Shown one piece after another: positions 35,751 to 44,389 of a stretch of 64,000 bases of DNA. This DNA comes from CAVPOO01 sp963707015 (lineage in GTDB: Bacteria; Pseudomonadota; Gammaproteobacteria; Thiohalobacterales; Thiohalobacteraceae): the NCBI GenBank assembly GCA_963707015.1, contig CAVPOO010000015.1, forward strand, positions 1 to 64,000. The letters are read 5' to 3'. Each line of letters begins with the position of its first letter. Within the stretch, counting starts at the first letter, position 1. The notes under the pieces were generated by a model. That model was not told the origin of the DNA and made no database searches. It saw only the letters and a program-made list of their open reading frames with translations. A program made the position numbers and the translations under genes.

Positions 35751-37223
35751 TCATGGGCTAGTCGACAGCCCCAGAACCTCCTTCGGCCATCCCCCGCCCA
35801 GCGCCTTGTACAGGGCGACGGTGTCCGTCAGTATCTGCCAGTGATTTGCCAGCATCTCCTGTTCCGCATCCAGCAACGTGCGTTCGACCTCGAAAACCTC
35901 CAGTTGTGACACCACGCCTTCTTCCAATTGCGCGTAGACCTGCTCGGAGACTGTGACAAGCTTCTGCCGGCGACTGGCAAGTTCGTCCTTCTGCGCCTTT
36001 CGACTCGCGAGATTGGTCAGCGCGTTCTCCACTTCTTCGAACGCACCCACCACGGTCCTGCGGTATTCCTCCGTGGCGACACGCGTCTGCGCTTCGCTGA
36101 CCTTAATCTGGGCGCTGATATTGGGATCGAATATCGGAATGGACACCAGCGACGAAAGCCCGAAGGTCCACGATTTTAGCAAATCGCTGAGCGCGAAACT
36201 TGCCGAGCCGCCCCGGCCCGTCAAACCCACCGACGGCAACCTCGCCAGACGCGCCTGCCCTTCCAGGTTATAGGCCTGCAGCACGCGGTACTCGGCCGAA
36301 ACGATATCGGGCCGCCGTGACAACAGATCCGATGGCAGTCCGGCAGGGACATCGATGGGAGACAGCGTTGCACGCGCTTCGGCCTTGGGTACTTTCAGGG
36401 TGTCCGCAGGCATACCCAGGAGCGTGGCCAGGCCGTTCTCGGTGAGTTTGCGCAGGCGTTTCAATTCGAGCAGCTCGGTCTGCAGCCGATTGATTTCCGC
36501 CTGCTGCTGAAGAACCTGGGTCTGGGGCACCAGCCCCTCGCTGTACATCGAGGCATAGATCCCGAGAATCTGCTGGTTGCGGTCTATCGTCTGCTGTTGC
36601 CGGTCAAGCTGTTCGTCGAACTGGCGAATCTGGAAATAGGCCGTCGCCACCTCGGAGACAAGGGTCAGGTAGCCGGCACGCCAGTCGGCCTCCGAGGCCT
36701 TGTACTCTGCGTCCTGGGCCTGCACCCCCTTGCGCACCTTGCCCCAGATATCAATCTCCCAGCTGAGCTCCGAGGCGGCGCTGTACTGGGTCGTGCGGGA
36801 GCGGCCGGTACTCTCGAAGGTATCCGTTCCCTGACCGCCGGTGAGGGTCGGGAGCAGCCCGGCCCTGGCCTGGCTGATCGCCGCCTGCGCCACGCCGGTA
36901 CGCGCCGCAAGGATCCGGATGTCGATGTTGCCGGCGCTCGCCCTGGCAATCAGTTCGTCCAGATAGGGATCCTCGAAGCCGTTCCACCAGTCAGGCTGAA
37001 TGGTCGACGTCGCGGAGACCGTCGGCGCGGCCTCCTCGGACCATGCAGGTTTCGAGGGTGCTTCCGGCCGCTTGAAGTCGGGTCCGGCCAGGGGGGCGCA
37101 GCCCGACAGCAGAATCAGGCACAGCGCGACGAGTGGCAGACTGCGCGCGACACGGCGCCCACAGCTTTCGCGGTGGATGTTGATTGGTAGTCTGTGAACA
37201 CCGTGCAGCCTGTCCCACATCAC
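35751..37223 (-). CDS. NodT/TolC-family outer membrane factor lipoprotein
   Basis: 490 residues with a lipobox (LILLSGC, then APLAGPDFKRPEAP). The repeated TolC-type helical segments are seen (RILAARTGVAQAAISQARAG and the duplicate near VSEAQTRVATEEYRRTVVG). It should form the outer membrane duct for the C39-ABC/HlyD complex. First gene of the operon; the precise start codon within the first 30 residues is uncertain. Confidence 0.92.
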   Translation of the reverse strand: MMWDRLHGVHRLPINIHRESCGRRVARSLPLVALCLILLSGCAPLAGPDFKRPEAPSKPAWSEEAAPTVSATSTIQPDWWNGFEDPYLDELIARASAGNIDIRILAARTGVAQAAISQARAGLLPTLTGGQGTDTFESTGRSRTTQYSAASELSWEIDIWGKVRKGVQAQDAEYKASEADWRAGYLTLVSEVATAYFQIRQFDEQLDRQQQTIDRNQQILGIYASMYSEGLVPQTQVLQQQAEINRLQTELLELKRLRKLTENGLATLLGMPADTLKVPKAEARATLSPIDVPAGLPSDLLSRRPDIVSAEYRVLQAYNLEGQARLARLPSVGLTGRGGSASFALSDLLKSWTFGLSSLVSIPIFDPNISAQIKVSEAQTRVATEEYRRTVVGAFEEVENALTNLASRKAQKDELASRRQKLVTVSEQVYAQLEEGVVSQLEVFEVERTLLDAEQEMLANHWQILTDTVALYKALGGGWPKEVLGLSTSP

Positions 37224-37694
37224 CCTTGATTCTCCCGGAACCCGGGCCTGGCGGCCCGTCCCATGCTGAAGTCATTGTAAAGTAACCTGACACCTGCCCC
37301 CCAACCCTGGCGCGCGACCGCGATACCCTGAGTCTGGCACCGGGTCACCGGCTGTCAACGGCATGCCGCGTTGACCGCAGGTTTCACCTGGCACGGTTTG
37401 CCGATTGCGGCTGCCGTGACAGCCCGCCGTCAGGAACAGGCGGTAACCCTGGGCTGCCGGTGCGAACCGACCTTTGTCGAACACCCTACCCGGCCGGAGC
37501 AGCACTCGTGCCAACCCGTCCCTCACGACAGCAGGGTGCTCGTAACTGTCTGTCAAATAACACGTTATTCTAGACTATCGGAGATGCTGCCGATCCGACA
37601 GGCGGACTGACGCGGCGGCGGGAGTCGGACAATATCCAACAGATCTGGCCGCAGAGTCGGCTGCCAGGAAACACCGACAGTCCGCCAGAGGCGC
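37224..37694. other. Intergenic region upstream of the export operon
   Basis: About 470 bases with no supported gene. A TACAAT -10-like box on the minus strand (37274-37279) may belong to the export operon. A TGGCACG at 37387-37393 (plus) lacks a correctly spaced -12 element. Confidence 0.45.
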
Positions 37695-38525
37695 TCATTT
37701 CAAGGTGGTCGCGTCATCGCCATTGTCCGGCGCCCCGGACATGGCCGAGGGATTCAGTTGCGTGCGAGTGATCTGTCCCTCATCGACGGCCCGAATCACC
37801 ACAACCGAGACATTATCGCGTGCGCCCCGTGACAGTGCGCGGTCGACCAGCAGTTCGCAGGCGTGCTGGCAGCTGCCCGCAGCCAGCGATTCCCCGATCT
37901 CGCGATCGTTCACCTCGTTGTAGAGCCCATCGCTGCAGAGGAGGAAAATATCCCCGTCGCTCACCTCGAACATCTCTGAGTCGAGTTCTACCTGTTGGGA
38001 CACACCGACTGCGCGGGTGATCACATTGGAGGCGGGATGGCGTTCGGCCTGCTCTCGGGTGAGCAGGCCCTGCCCGATCAGCTCTTCAATCTGGCTGTGG
38101 TCACGCGTCAGCTGTTTCAGCTCGCCTTCCCGGTAACGATAGGCCCGGCTGTCGCCCGCCCACATCGCAACCACGTGGTCGCCGAAGGCCAGCAGCACGA
38201 CCACGGTGCTCCCGATCACCTGTTCCCGGCGCCTGCTCGCCTCGTCAGAGAGCGCCTGATTGACCGCCTGCAGCCGCGGATGGACCTCGCTCACCAGACC
38301 GCCCAGGCTGGCAGGGGCCGGAATGCTGGCCAGGGAATTCACAACCATGCGGCTGGCCAGGTCTCCGGCCGCATGCCCCCCCATACCGTCGGCTACGGCC
38401 CAGATACCGCGCCCCGCCAGCTCCAGGCAGGCATCCTCGTTCAGCTTCCGCACCATTCCCACATGGGTTCTGGAGGCCGAGGACCAGTGCAAGTTGAGCG
38501 CCTCTGTCATGGTTCGCGCAGGCAA
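37695..38525 (-). CDS. PP2C-family Ser/Thr phosphatase (second copy)
   Basis: 276 residues with THVGMVRKLNEDA, ADGMGGHAAGD, IGSTVVV, GDSRAYR, LCSDGLYNEV and GARDNVSVVV; all metal ligands are kept. About half identical by eye to the first PP2C. Soluble. It lies upstream of the export operon in the same direction but separated by 470 bases. Two phosphatases for one visible kinase suggest two targets or two signals. Confidence 0.92.
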   Translation of the reverse strand: MPARTMTEALNLHWSSASRTHVGMVRKLNEDACLELAGRGIWAVADGMGGHAAGDLASRMVVNSLASIPAPASLGGLVSEVHPRLQAVNQALSDEASRRREQVIGSTVVVLLAFGDHVVAMWAGDSRAYRYREGELKQLTRDHSQIEELIGQGLLTREQAERHPASNVITRAVGVSQQVELDSEMFEVSDGDIFLLCSDGLYNEVNDREIGESLAAGSCQHACELLVDRALSRGARDNVSVVVIRAVDEGQITRTQLNPSAMSGAPDNGDDATTLK

Positions 38526-38579
38526 TCCCTGGTGCGGTTCGCGGTCGATCGATCACCGGGCGGATGACGTCCTGTTCGC

Positions 38580-39020
38580 CTAGACCTCCAGGACGTTTAT
38601 CCACGTGTCATGCTTGTTGCACACGCTGAGTGCATACAGCGGACCGCTGTATGCATCGAGGGTGAACACGGACTCCGGGTATTTGGCGGTCATCGGGTCA
38701 AACATATGCTCCATCATGAACCGGAAATCCTTGTCCAGAAGCACATGCTTGACGATGTAATGCTTATACCCATCGAAGTCATGTCGAGTTACGACCTGAA
38801 TATCGATCTTGCCATCCGACGCGGGCTGCATTTCCAGGTTCGGGAGGTGGCTCGCAACCTTCTTGCTCCATCGCCCCGGTGCCTCCCGGGTATAAAACAG
38901 GCCTCCGGCCATCGGCGAGTTCAGGGGCTGACCCGCCTCCCTGCCAAGCACCCCCTGCGGGGCAAACAGGCTGGCCGTTCCGCCCAACAACCCTAACTGG
39001 ATAAGTCTCCGTCTATTCAT
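38580..39020 (-). CDS. Tat-exported superoxide-reductase-like (desulfoferrodoxin-type) protein
   Basis: 146 residues with a twin-arginine-type signal (NRRRLIQLGLLGG). The C-terminal half resembles the iron site of superoxide reductases: RHDFDGYKHYIVKH supplies histidines and SVCNKHDTW corresponds to the CNxH motif. These would give the His4-Cys ferrous centre that reduces superoxide. The match is by motif only and the rest of the protein is divergent; a SoxZ-like or other cupredoxin-like fold cannot be excluded. Confidence 0.55.
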   Translation of the reverse strand: MNRRRLIQLGLLGGTASLFAPQGVLGREAGQPLNSPMAGGLFYTREAPGRWSKKVASHLPNLEMQPASDGKIDIQVVTRHDFDGYKHYIVKHVLLDKDFRFMMEHMFDPMTAKYPESVFTLDAYSGPLYALSVCNKHDTWINVLEV

Positions 39021-39282
39021 GAATTTTCTCCCGCCTGGGTGGTTCTACACAATGCTGCCGCACAGGCATTCCCCGGGAATGCACAGCACATCTGGTCAAA
39101 GTTTAGACCATTCGACACGCCTGACGGGTCCCATGGCAGGCGAGCTGTCCTGCCATTCCGGCGGGGGACGCGCGGCTGCTGCAGGTACCGGGGTGATCCG
39201 CCCATCCCTCGGCATCGGGTGTGACATCGGGCAGGCTGTCACCACAACCCGCGTGTGATCCCGACATCCGGTCTCGCCTGCC

Positions 39283-39564
39283 TCACGGCGCTTCGCCGGC
39301 AGGCGGCACAAACCCCGCCGGCGTCGCGGAGCCCTCGCCGAAGAAAAATTTTTCCATCTCTTCTTCGAGAAACTTGCGCGCCTTGGGGTCGACAACGGAG
39401 AGGCGGTTCTCGTTGATCAGCATGGTCTGCTGGCGCATCCACATCTGCCAGGCCTCCTTGGAGACGTTTTCGAACAGCCGCTTCCCGAGTTCACCCGGAT
39501 AGGGGGGCGCATCGAGGCCTTCGGCCTCCTTACCCAGTTTGACGCAGCTCACCATGCGTACCAT
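39283..39564 (-). CDS. yggX: Fe(2+)-trafficking protein YggX
   Basis: 93 residues from the ATG at 39564 (AAGGAGAGCC upstream); the frame one codon longer would use a TTG. It shows the family pattern VRMVSCVKLGKEAEGLDAPPYPG, with the redox-active Cys, then WQMWMRQQTMLINE. YggX protects iron-sulfur proteins against oxidation. Its ATG overlaps the mutY stop (TGATG), the usual gammaproteobacterial arrangement; MutY itself carries a 4Fe-4S cluster. It carries a short C-terminal extension (PAGFVPPAGEAP). Confidence 0.95.
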   Translation of the reverse strand: MVRMVSCVKLGKEAEGLDAPPYPGELGKRLFENVSKEAWQMWMRQQTMLINENRLSVVDPKARKFLEEEMEKFFFGEGSATPAGFVPPAGEAP

Positions 39565-40670
39565 CAAGGCTCTCCTTGTTCACTCTTTGAGGCATTCAGT
39601 CTGTCGAGCAACCGCTGCACCGGTGCCGCAAGGCCCCGGTGATCGGGCTGCTGTGCGTTATACCAGACCTGCCCGGGAGCTTCCAGGACGGCCTGTGCAC
39701 GGTTGTCCTTCACACGCGCACGCACGGGCGTGATGTCCAGGTGAAAATGCGAGAAGGTATGGCGAACCCGGGACCAGGTTTCATTGACCGACACGGCATA
39801 GCCCAGTTGGGCCCGGCACCAGGCCGCAACATCCGCGCCGGCATCGAGCTCGGGAAAACTCCACAGACCACCCCAGATACCGGAGGGGGGACGTTGCCGC
39901 AGATAGACCTCACCCCGCTCGTTCTGCAGCATCAGCATCTGCGTGTGGCGCACGGGTAACTCGCGCCGCGGGCGCGGCGCCGGGCAGGCCGTCTCACACC
40001 CCGCCCGGTGCGCCTGGCAGTCGTGCGCGAGCGGGCAGGCCCCGCAATCGGGCTGGCCGCGCGTACATACCAGGGCTCCCAGATCCATGATTGCCTGGTT
40101 GTAGTCGGCAACGCGTTCGGCGGGTGTGAATTCCTCCGCGTAGGCCCAGAGCCGCTTCAGCACGGCCGCCTGGCCCGGCCAGCCCTCCACCCGGTGAAAG
40201 CGCGCCAGCACCCGCTTCACGTTGCCATCGAGGATCGCGTGGCGCTGACCCAGTGCAAGCGAAAGGATGGCGCCGGCGGTGGATCGACCGATGCCGGGCA
40301 GAGAGGCAACGGCGGCAAAGTCGCTCGGGAAGTGTCCGCCGAATTCATCGCGTATCCTCGCGGCAGCCGCGTGAAGGTTGCGTGCACGCGCGTAATAACC
40401 GAGCCCCGACCACAGATGCAACACCTTGTCCAGCGGGGCCGCCGCCAGGTCACAGACATCCGGAAAGCACTGCATGAAGCGATCGAAATAGGGAATGACC
40501 GTGGCCACCTGGGTCTGCTGCAACATGATCTCGGAGACCCACACCCGGTAGGCTGTCGGATCAGTCTGCCAGGGCAGATCTTTCCGGCCGTTCCGGTCAA
40601 ACCACCCCAGGACCCGGCCAGTGAATGACGCCTTGTTCATATGCGCGCGAGCCGTTCCCTGCGCAGACAT
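39564..40670 (-). CDS. mutY: A/G-specific adenine DNA glycosylase
   Basis: 368 residues from the ATG at 40670, the first after the preceding gene's stop; the longer frame would overlap that gene. Motifs: VSEIMLQQTQV with the catalytic Glu, helix-hairpin-helix LPGIGRSTAGAI, DYNQAIMDLGA with the catalytic Asp, the 4Fe-4S cysteines in CTRGQPDCGACPLAHDC, and the C-terminal NUDIX-like domain with HTFSHFHLDI. Removes adenine opposite 8-oxoguanine. Confidence 0.96.
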   Translation of the reverse strand: MSAQGTARAHMNKASFTGRVLGWFDRNGRKDLPWQTDPTAYRVWVSEIMLQQTQVATVIPYFDRFMQCFPDVCDLAAAPLDKVLHLWSGLGYYARARNLHAAAARIRDEFGGHFPSDFAAVASLPGIGRSTAGAILSLALGQRHAILDGNVKRVLARFHRVEGWPGQAAVLKRLWAYAEEFTPAERVADYNQAIMDLGALVCTRGQPDCGACPLAHDCQAHRAGCETACPAPRPRRELPVRHTQMLMLQNERGEVYLRQRPPSGIWGGLWSFPELDAGADVAAWCRAQLGYAVSVNETWSRVRHTFSHFHLDITPVRARVKDNRAQAVLEAPGQVWYNAQQPDHRGLAAPVQRLLDRLNASKSEQGEP

Positions 40671-40680
40671 CACAGGACGC

Positions 40681-41229
40681 TCACCCTCCCTTCGCCAGCG
40701 CCTCCAGTTTCTCGACGGTCTCCAGCGTCTCCCGTCGCAGGGCATGTTTGATCAGCATCGGCCCGATCAGCGGCGGCACGAAGAATGCCGGTTCGAACGC
40801 GCTCTCGAATCGCATCCGGGTTCCGTTTTCGCCCGGCTCGAAGTGCCAGCGCGCAAAACCCCAGCGAAAGTCACCCGCATCCGGAACTATGGCCGCAACA
40901 ATATCGCCGTCCTCGCGTTGCCTCACGCCCTGGGTCTGTTCCAGGGTGCGGCAGAACACGGCCACGCAGATTTCGGCAAAGATATAGACACGGTGCGAGG
41001 TCGGACCCAGTGTCGCCAGCACCTCGCTGCGCAGGATGGAATCATTCAGCTGACCGAGGTGTTCATAATCGGTCAGTATGGCATGCAGGGTGGCAACGGG
41101 CGCGGCAAGCCAGGCATCCACCGTCACGGCATAGCGCCCGTCGGTCTGCTGGACTTCGATGAGCAGGGCATCACCGCAGGCCGTGACCGGTACTAGCCAC
41201 GCGAGCACGCAACAGGCAGCGCGGCTCAA
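40681..41229 (-). CDS. Exported SRPBCC/START-fold protein
   Basis: 182 residues with a signal sequence (1-20, possibly a lipoprotein-like VTAC) and a polyketide cyclase/START-like domain: APVATLHAILTDYEHLGQLND then RWHFEPGENGTRMRFESAFEP. These domains bind hydrophobic ligands. Its start overlaps the AsmA stop by four bases, so the two are co-translated. Function unknown. Confidence 0.8.
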   Translation of the reverse strand: MSRAACCVLAWLVPVTACGDALLIEVQQTDGRYAVTVDAWLAAPVATLHAILTDYEHLGQLNDSILRSEVLATLGPTSHRVYIFAEICVAVFCRTLEQTQGVRQREDGDIVAAIVPDAGDFRWGFARWHFEPGENGTRMRFESAFEPAFFVPPLIGPMLIKHALRRETLETVEKLEALAKGG

Positions 41230-43352
41230 TTCCCGAACAGCCCCTTCAGCTTGCCGCCCACATCCTCACCAAACTTGTCCTGGAGCTTCTCCTGCAATTT
41301 TTCCTTCTGTTTGTCTATTTGTTTGTCAACTTTCTCCCTGGCCTTACCCTCCATGACCTTGGCCAGATCCACCTTGTATTGCGGCTCGGAAAAGCTGCCG
41401 GAAATCCGCAGCGGGATTTCCAGCCCTTTCAGTTCGTCGAGTTCCTTGCCGCCCTGTCCCTCGAGCGAGCCGACGATCTTGGTGGTCAACAGGTAGTCCA
41501 GCTTCTCGCCAGGCAGATCGGCGGTGCCCTTACCGGCGACTCTCAGCAGCGGCGACATGGCCGTGAGGTCATCGTTACGGACCAGCCCGTTGGTCACCGT
41601 GGCGGTGCCGCGCAACTCGCTGAACTCGGTCTCGTCCGGCCCCTCGTCGGCTGGCCGGGGCTTGCCGGCCAGCGTCGCCTTTGCCTGCCGGATCAGGCGC
41701 GCAATGTTGATGCCCTTGACGGCACCGTTGGTGAAGGCGAAGGCGGCGTCACCATTCAGGGTTTTGGTCATGGCGTCCGGCGTGTCGCCCACGGCATTGA
41801 GCTTGGCAGACAGATTCGCCGTGCCCCGTAACTGGTCGTCACCGGTCAGATCCTTGAGCAGCGGACCGGCCTGGATACCCTTCAGTGCCTCGTTCATCGA
41901 AATCCGCGGCTTTGCCTTTGTGACGTCGAGCGTCACGTCCCCGGTGTAACTGCCCTCGTACATACTGGCCTTGGCCGGATTGACACGCACGACACCATCC
42001 TTGGCCTTGATCTGCACGAGGATGTCGGTCGAGCGCAGCTGCGCGACCTTGAGCTTGCCGATCTTCATGTTGCCATCGAGGTTCAGGGTACGCAGGGTTT
42101 CAAGCGGCAGCGCGCCGGCACCGCCGGCGGCGGCCTCAGCCGGTGTCGGCGGTGCCGCCTCGGTTTGTGGCGGCAGGTAGCGATCCAGGTCGATCTCGTC
42201 CAATGCCAGATCGAACTTGATTGCCGCCTGGGTGAAATTCTTTACCGCCGCGCTACCGTCCAGGGTGCTGTCATCGAGGTGGAGTTTCAATGCAGACACA
42301 GTCGCTTGATCCAGACCCGCCGCGAAGCTGAGATTCATGTCGGCCTTGCCAAGCACACCCGGGTCACTGGTGGGCGGCAGCTCGACGCCGAGCTGCTTGA
42401 TGACATCGCGGGGTACGAACTCATCGACCTTCAGGCTGCCTTTGAATTGCGGCGTGTCGCCGGTGATACCGGTACCGGCCAGCTGGCCGTGAACCCGCAT
42501 ACCCAGGGCATTGAGCACCAGCTCGGGAAGATCCAGCGTCTGCTTGTGCAAATCCATGCTCACCTGGCTGCTGAGATCGGCCTGCAGCTTACCGCCGGGA
42601 AGCGTTTCGCCTTGCGCCGCCACGTCGGCGACAAGATCCTTGACCCCGAACTGTTGCAGATCCTCGGAAACGGACACGATGCCGGCGACCTCGATCTGGG
42701 AGTCCAGCGGCGGTTCGGTGCTGGCGAACTTCGCCCCGAGTTTGAAATCCACCGGTTGACCCGGCGCGATTTCTCCCAGGGTCAGATCCAGGTCCGGAAT
42801 CTCGTAATGCACGCCGCCCGCCCGGTCATCCCATACCAGTTGCGCGTCACTGATCCTGACGCCACCGATCGCGAGCGCCGCCAAAGGTGAACCGGCCGGC
42901 GACGTCTCCTTTTCCTCCACCGCCGCCTCGGGCGCTGGTGCGGACGTGGCAGCCACGAGGTCGTCCCAGTTCGAAACGCCCTTGGCATTCCGGGCCAATG
43001 ACAGCTTCAGCCCGTCGAGCACCAGGGTCGACATCTCGACCTCCTTGCGCAGCAGAGGCATGAGCTTGATGCCCACCTCGACATCCTTGACCTGTGCAAA
43101 CGGCTGGTCACCAAACCCCGGCGCATTACTGAAACTCACCTCCTTGATGCCCAGCGCCAGCCAGGGGAACACCGACAGGCTGATGTCACCGCCGATGGTC
43201 AGATCGCGCCCGGTCTTTTCCTTGACGATACGACTGATCTGGTCCTTGTAGTCATTTGGATCGACAATCAGCGGAATTACCAGTGCCGCAATGATAACGA
43301 GCACAACGATGCCACCGATGGCATACGCGAGAAACTTGAGTAGCTTGCCCAT
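41226..43352 (-). CDS. asmA: AsmA-family protein
   Basis: 708 residues. An N-terminal transmembrane helix (about 8-30; AIGGIVVLVIIAALVIPLIV) leads to a large periplasmic AsmA region: DPNDYKDQISRIVKEKTGRDL is the classic N-terminal pattern, and the C-terminal half contains GTGTADLPGEKLDYLLTTKI. A Lys/Glu/Gln-rich amphipathic tail ends the protein. AsmA-like proteins are believed to form bridges for phospholipid transport to the outer membrane. Confidence 0.92.
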   Translation of the reverse strand: MGKLLKFLAYAIGGIVVLVIIAALVIPLIVDPNDYKDQISRIVKEKTGRDLTIGGDISLSVFPWLALGIKEVSFSNAPGFGDQPFAQVKDVEVGIKLMPLLRKEVEMSTLVLDGLKLSLARNAKGVSNWDDLVAATSAPAPEAAVEEKETSPAGSPLAALAIGGVRISDAQLVWDDRAGGVHYEIPDLDLTLGEIAPGQPVDFKLGAKFASTEPPLDSQIEVAGIVSVSEDLQQFGVKDLVADVAAQGETLPGGKLQADLSSQVSMDLHKQTLDLPELVLNALGMRVHGQLAGTGITGDTPQFKGSLKVDEFVPRDVIKQLGVELPPTSDPGVLGKADMNLSFAAGLDQATVSALKLHLDDSTLDGSAAVKNFTQAAIKFDLALDEIDLDRYLPPQTEAAPPTPAEAAAGGAGALPLETLRTLNLDGNMKIGKLKVAQLRSTDILVQIKAKDGVVRVNPAKASMYEGSYTGDVTLDVTKAKPRISMNEALKGIQAGPLLKDLTGDDQLRGTANLSAKLNAVGDTPDAMTKTLNGDAAFAFTNGAVKGINIARLIRQAKATLAGKPRPADEGPDETEFSELRGTATVTNGLVRNDDLTAMSPLLRVAGKGTADLPGEKLDYLLTTKIVGSLEGQGGKELDELKGLEIPLRISGSFSEPQYKVDLAKVMEGKAREKVDKQIDKQKEKLQEKLQDKFGEDVGGKLKGLFGN

Positions 43353-43708
43353 ACCTCTGTATATCCTTCTGCTGTTCCGTCAGAAAACTGCCGTGTGCCG
43401 TATTCAGGCGCGTACCACACAGGGCCACAGTATAGCCCCTTTCTTCGCGCCTGCCTAACGTCAGAGTGATGAATAATCAAACAGTTATAGCTTTCATGCC
43501 ACTGGGAGGCCGACCGGCAGGGCTTGAATTCCGGTTGCCGAAGAGCTATTTAAAATAGTATGGGGGCGATTTCCGTGAGGCGCTTTTGAATACCGGTTCG
43601 GCACTGACGGCCGAATCCCGGGGAGGGGTAGTGCGTCCTTTTCATTACCCTGCGTTAAGGACCGGCGGGCAATTTATCCGCCCATCTATGTGATCCAGGA
43701 GTTGGCCT
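43353..43708. other. Intergenic region between AsmA and host-attachment gene
   Basis: About 355 bases with no supported gene on either strand. It separates divergent genes and should hold both promoters; an AT-rich ATTTAAAATAGTAT segment lies near 43548-43561. No operator could be recognised. Confidence 0.5.
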
Positions 43709-44203
43709 ATGAATCAAAACTGCGTTGTGGTGGCCGGGGGCACACGTGCCCGCTTTTTTACCTTGGAACAACCCCAGTACCCGGAGATGGAGTCCGGGCC
43801 CAATCTCCGGGAAGTCAATGACCTGATTAACCCCGAAGGCGAGATGCATGACAATCAGCTGTGGAGCGACACCAAATCCGGGCGCAACCGGGGCAAGGGG
43901 GGGGCGGCACACGGCTATGATGATCACAGGACCCAGCACGAGGACGAGTTCGACCGACGTTTCGTGCGCACCATTGCCCGCGAGGCCGCGGACCTTGCCA
44001 GAGCCAGCAGCGCCCAGAACCTGGTGCTGGTGGCCCAGAAACGGATTCTGGGGATGCTGCGCAATGAACTCGATCCGCTCATCAAATCCGGTATCGCCAT
44101 TCAGGAACTGGCCAAGGATCTGACCAAACTCCCGGCGCTGGAACTGCAGGCCCATCTGGCGCGCGAAGCGCTGGTCCCGGCCCGAAGAACCCCGGCGGCC
44201 TGA
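43709..44203 (+). CDS. Host attachment protein family (Host_attach)
   Basis: 164 residues with the family pattern: VVVAGGTRARFFTLE at the start, NPEGEMHDNQLWSDTKSGRNRG, then DEFDRRFVRTIAREAADLARAS and LVLVAQKRILGMLRNEL, LPALELQAHL. The family was named from plant-associated bacteria, but its protein fold resembles release-factor-like domains. Single gene with its own terminator. Confidence 0.9.
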   Translation: MNQNCVVVAGGTRARFFTLEQPQYPEMESGPNLREVNDLINPEGEMHDNQLWSDTKSGRNRGKGGAAHGYDDHRTQHEDEFDRRFVRTIAREAADLARASSAQNLVLVAQKRILGMLRNELDPLIKSGIAIQELAKDLTKLPALELQAHLAREALVPARRTPAA

Positions 44204-44224
44204 ACGCCGTCTGACCCCGACCGA

Positions 44225-44249
44225 GGGCGGCGCCAGGCCGCCCTTTTTT
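44225..44249 (+). terminator. Rho-independent terminator of host-attachment gene
   Basis: Stem GGGCGGC/GCCGCCC with loop GCCAG, followed by six T residues. Confidence 0.92.
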
Positions 44250-44389
44250 GTGCATCACCGGCACCGCCGTCGCGGAAAGCCGCCGACGGCATGCCGGCCC
44301 GATACCTCCCGACACCGCCCGCGTACTTCCCGGCTGACCGGCGTACGCCGGGGTGTAGCTGCATCGGCGCCGCAAGGGATCAATGACAA

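Noticed and set aside
37387..37401. TGGCACG followed by TTGC in the gap upstream of the export operon
   Set aside because: The GG and GC elements are two bases too close for sigma-54, and no plus-strand gene follows.
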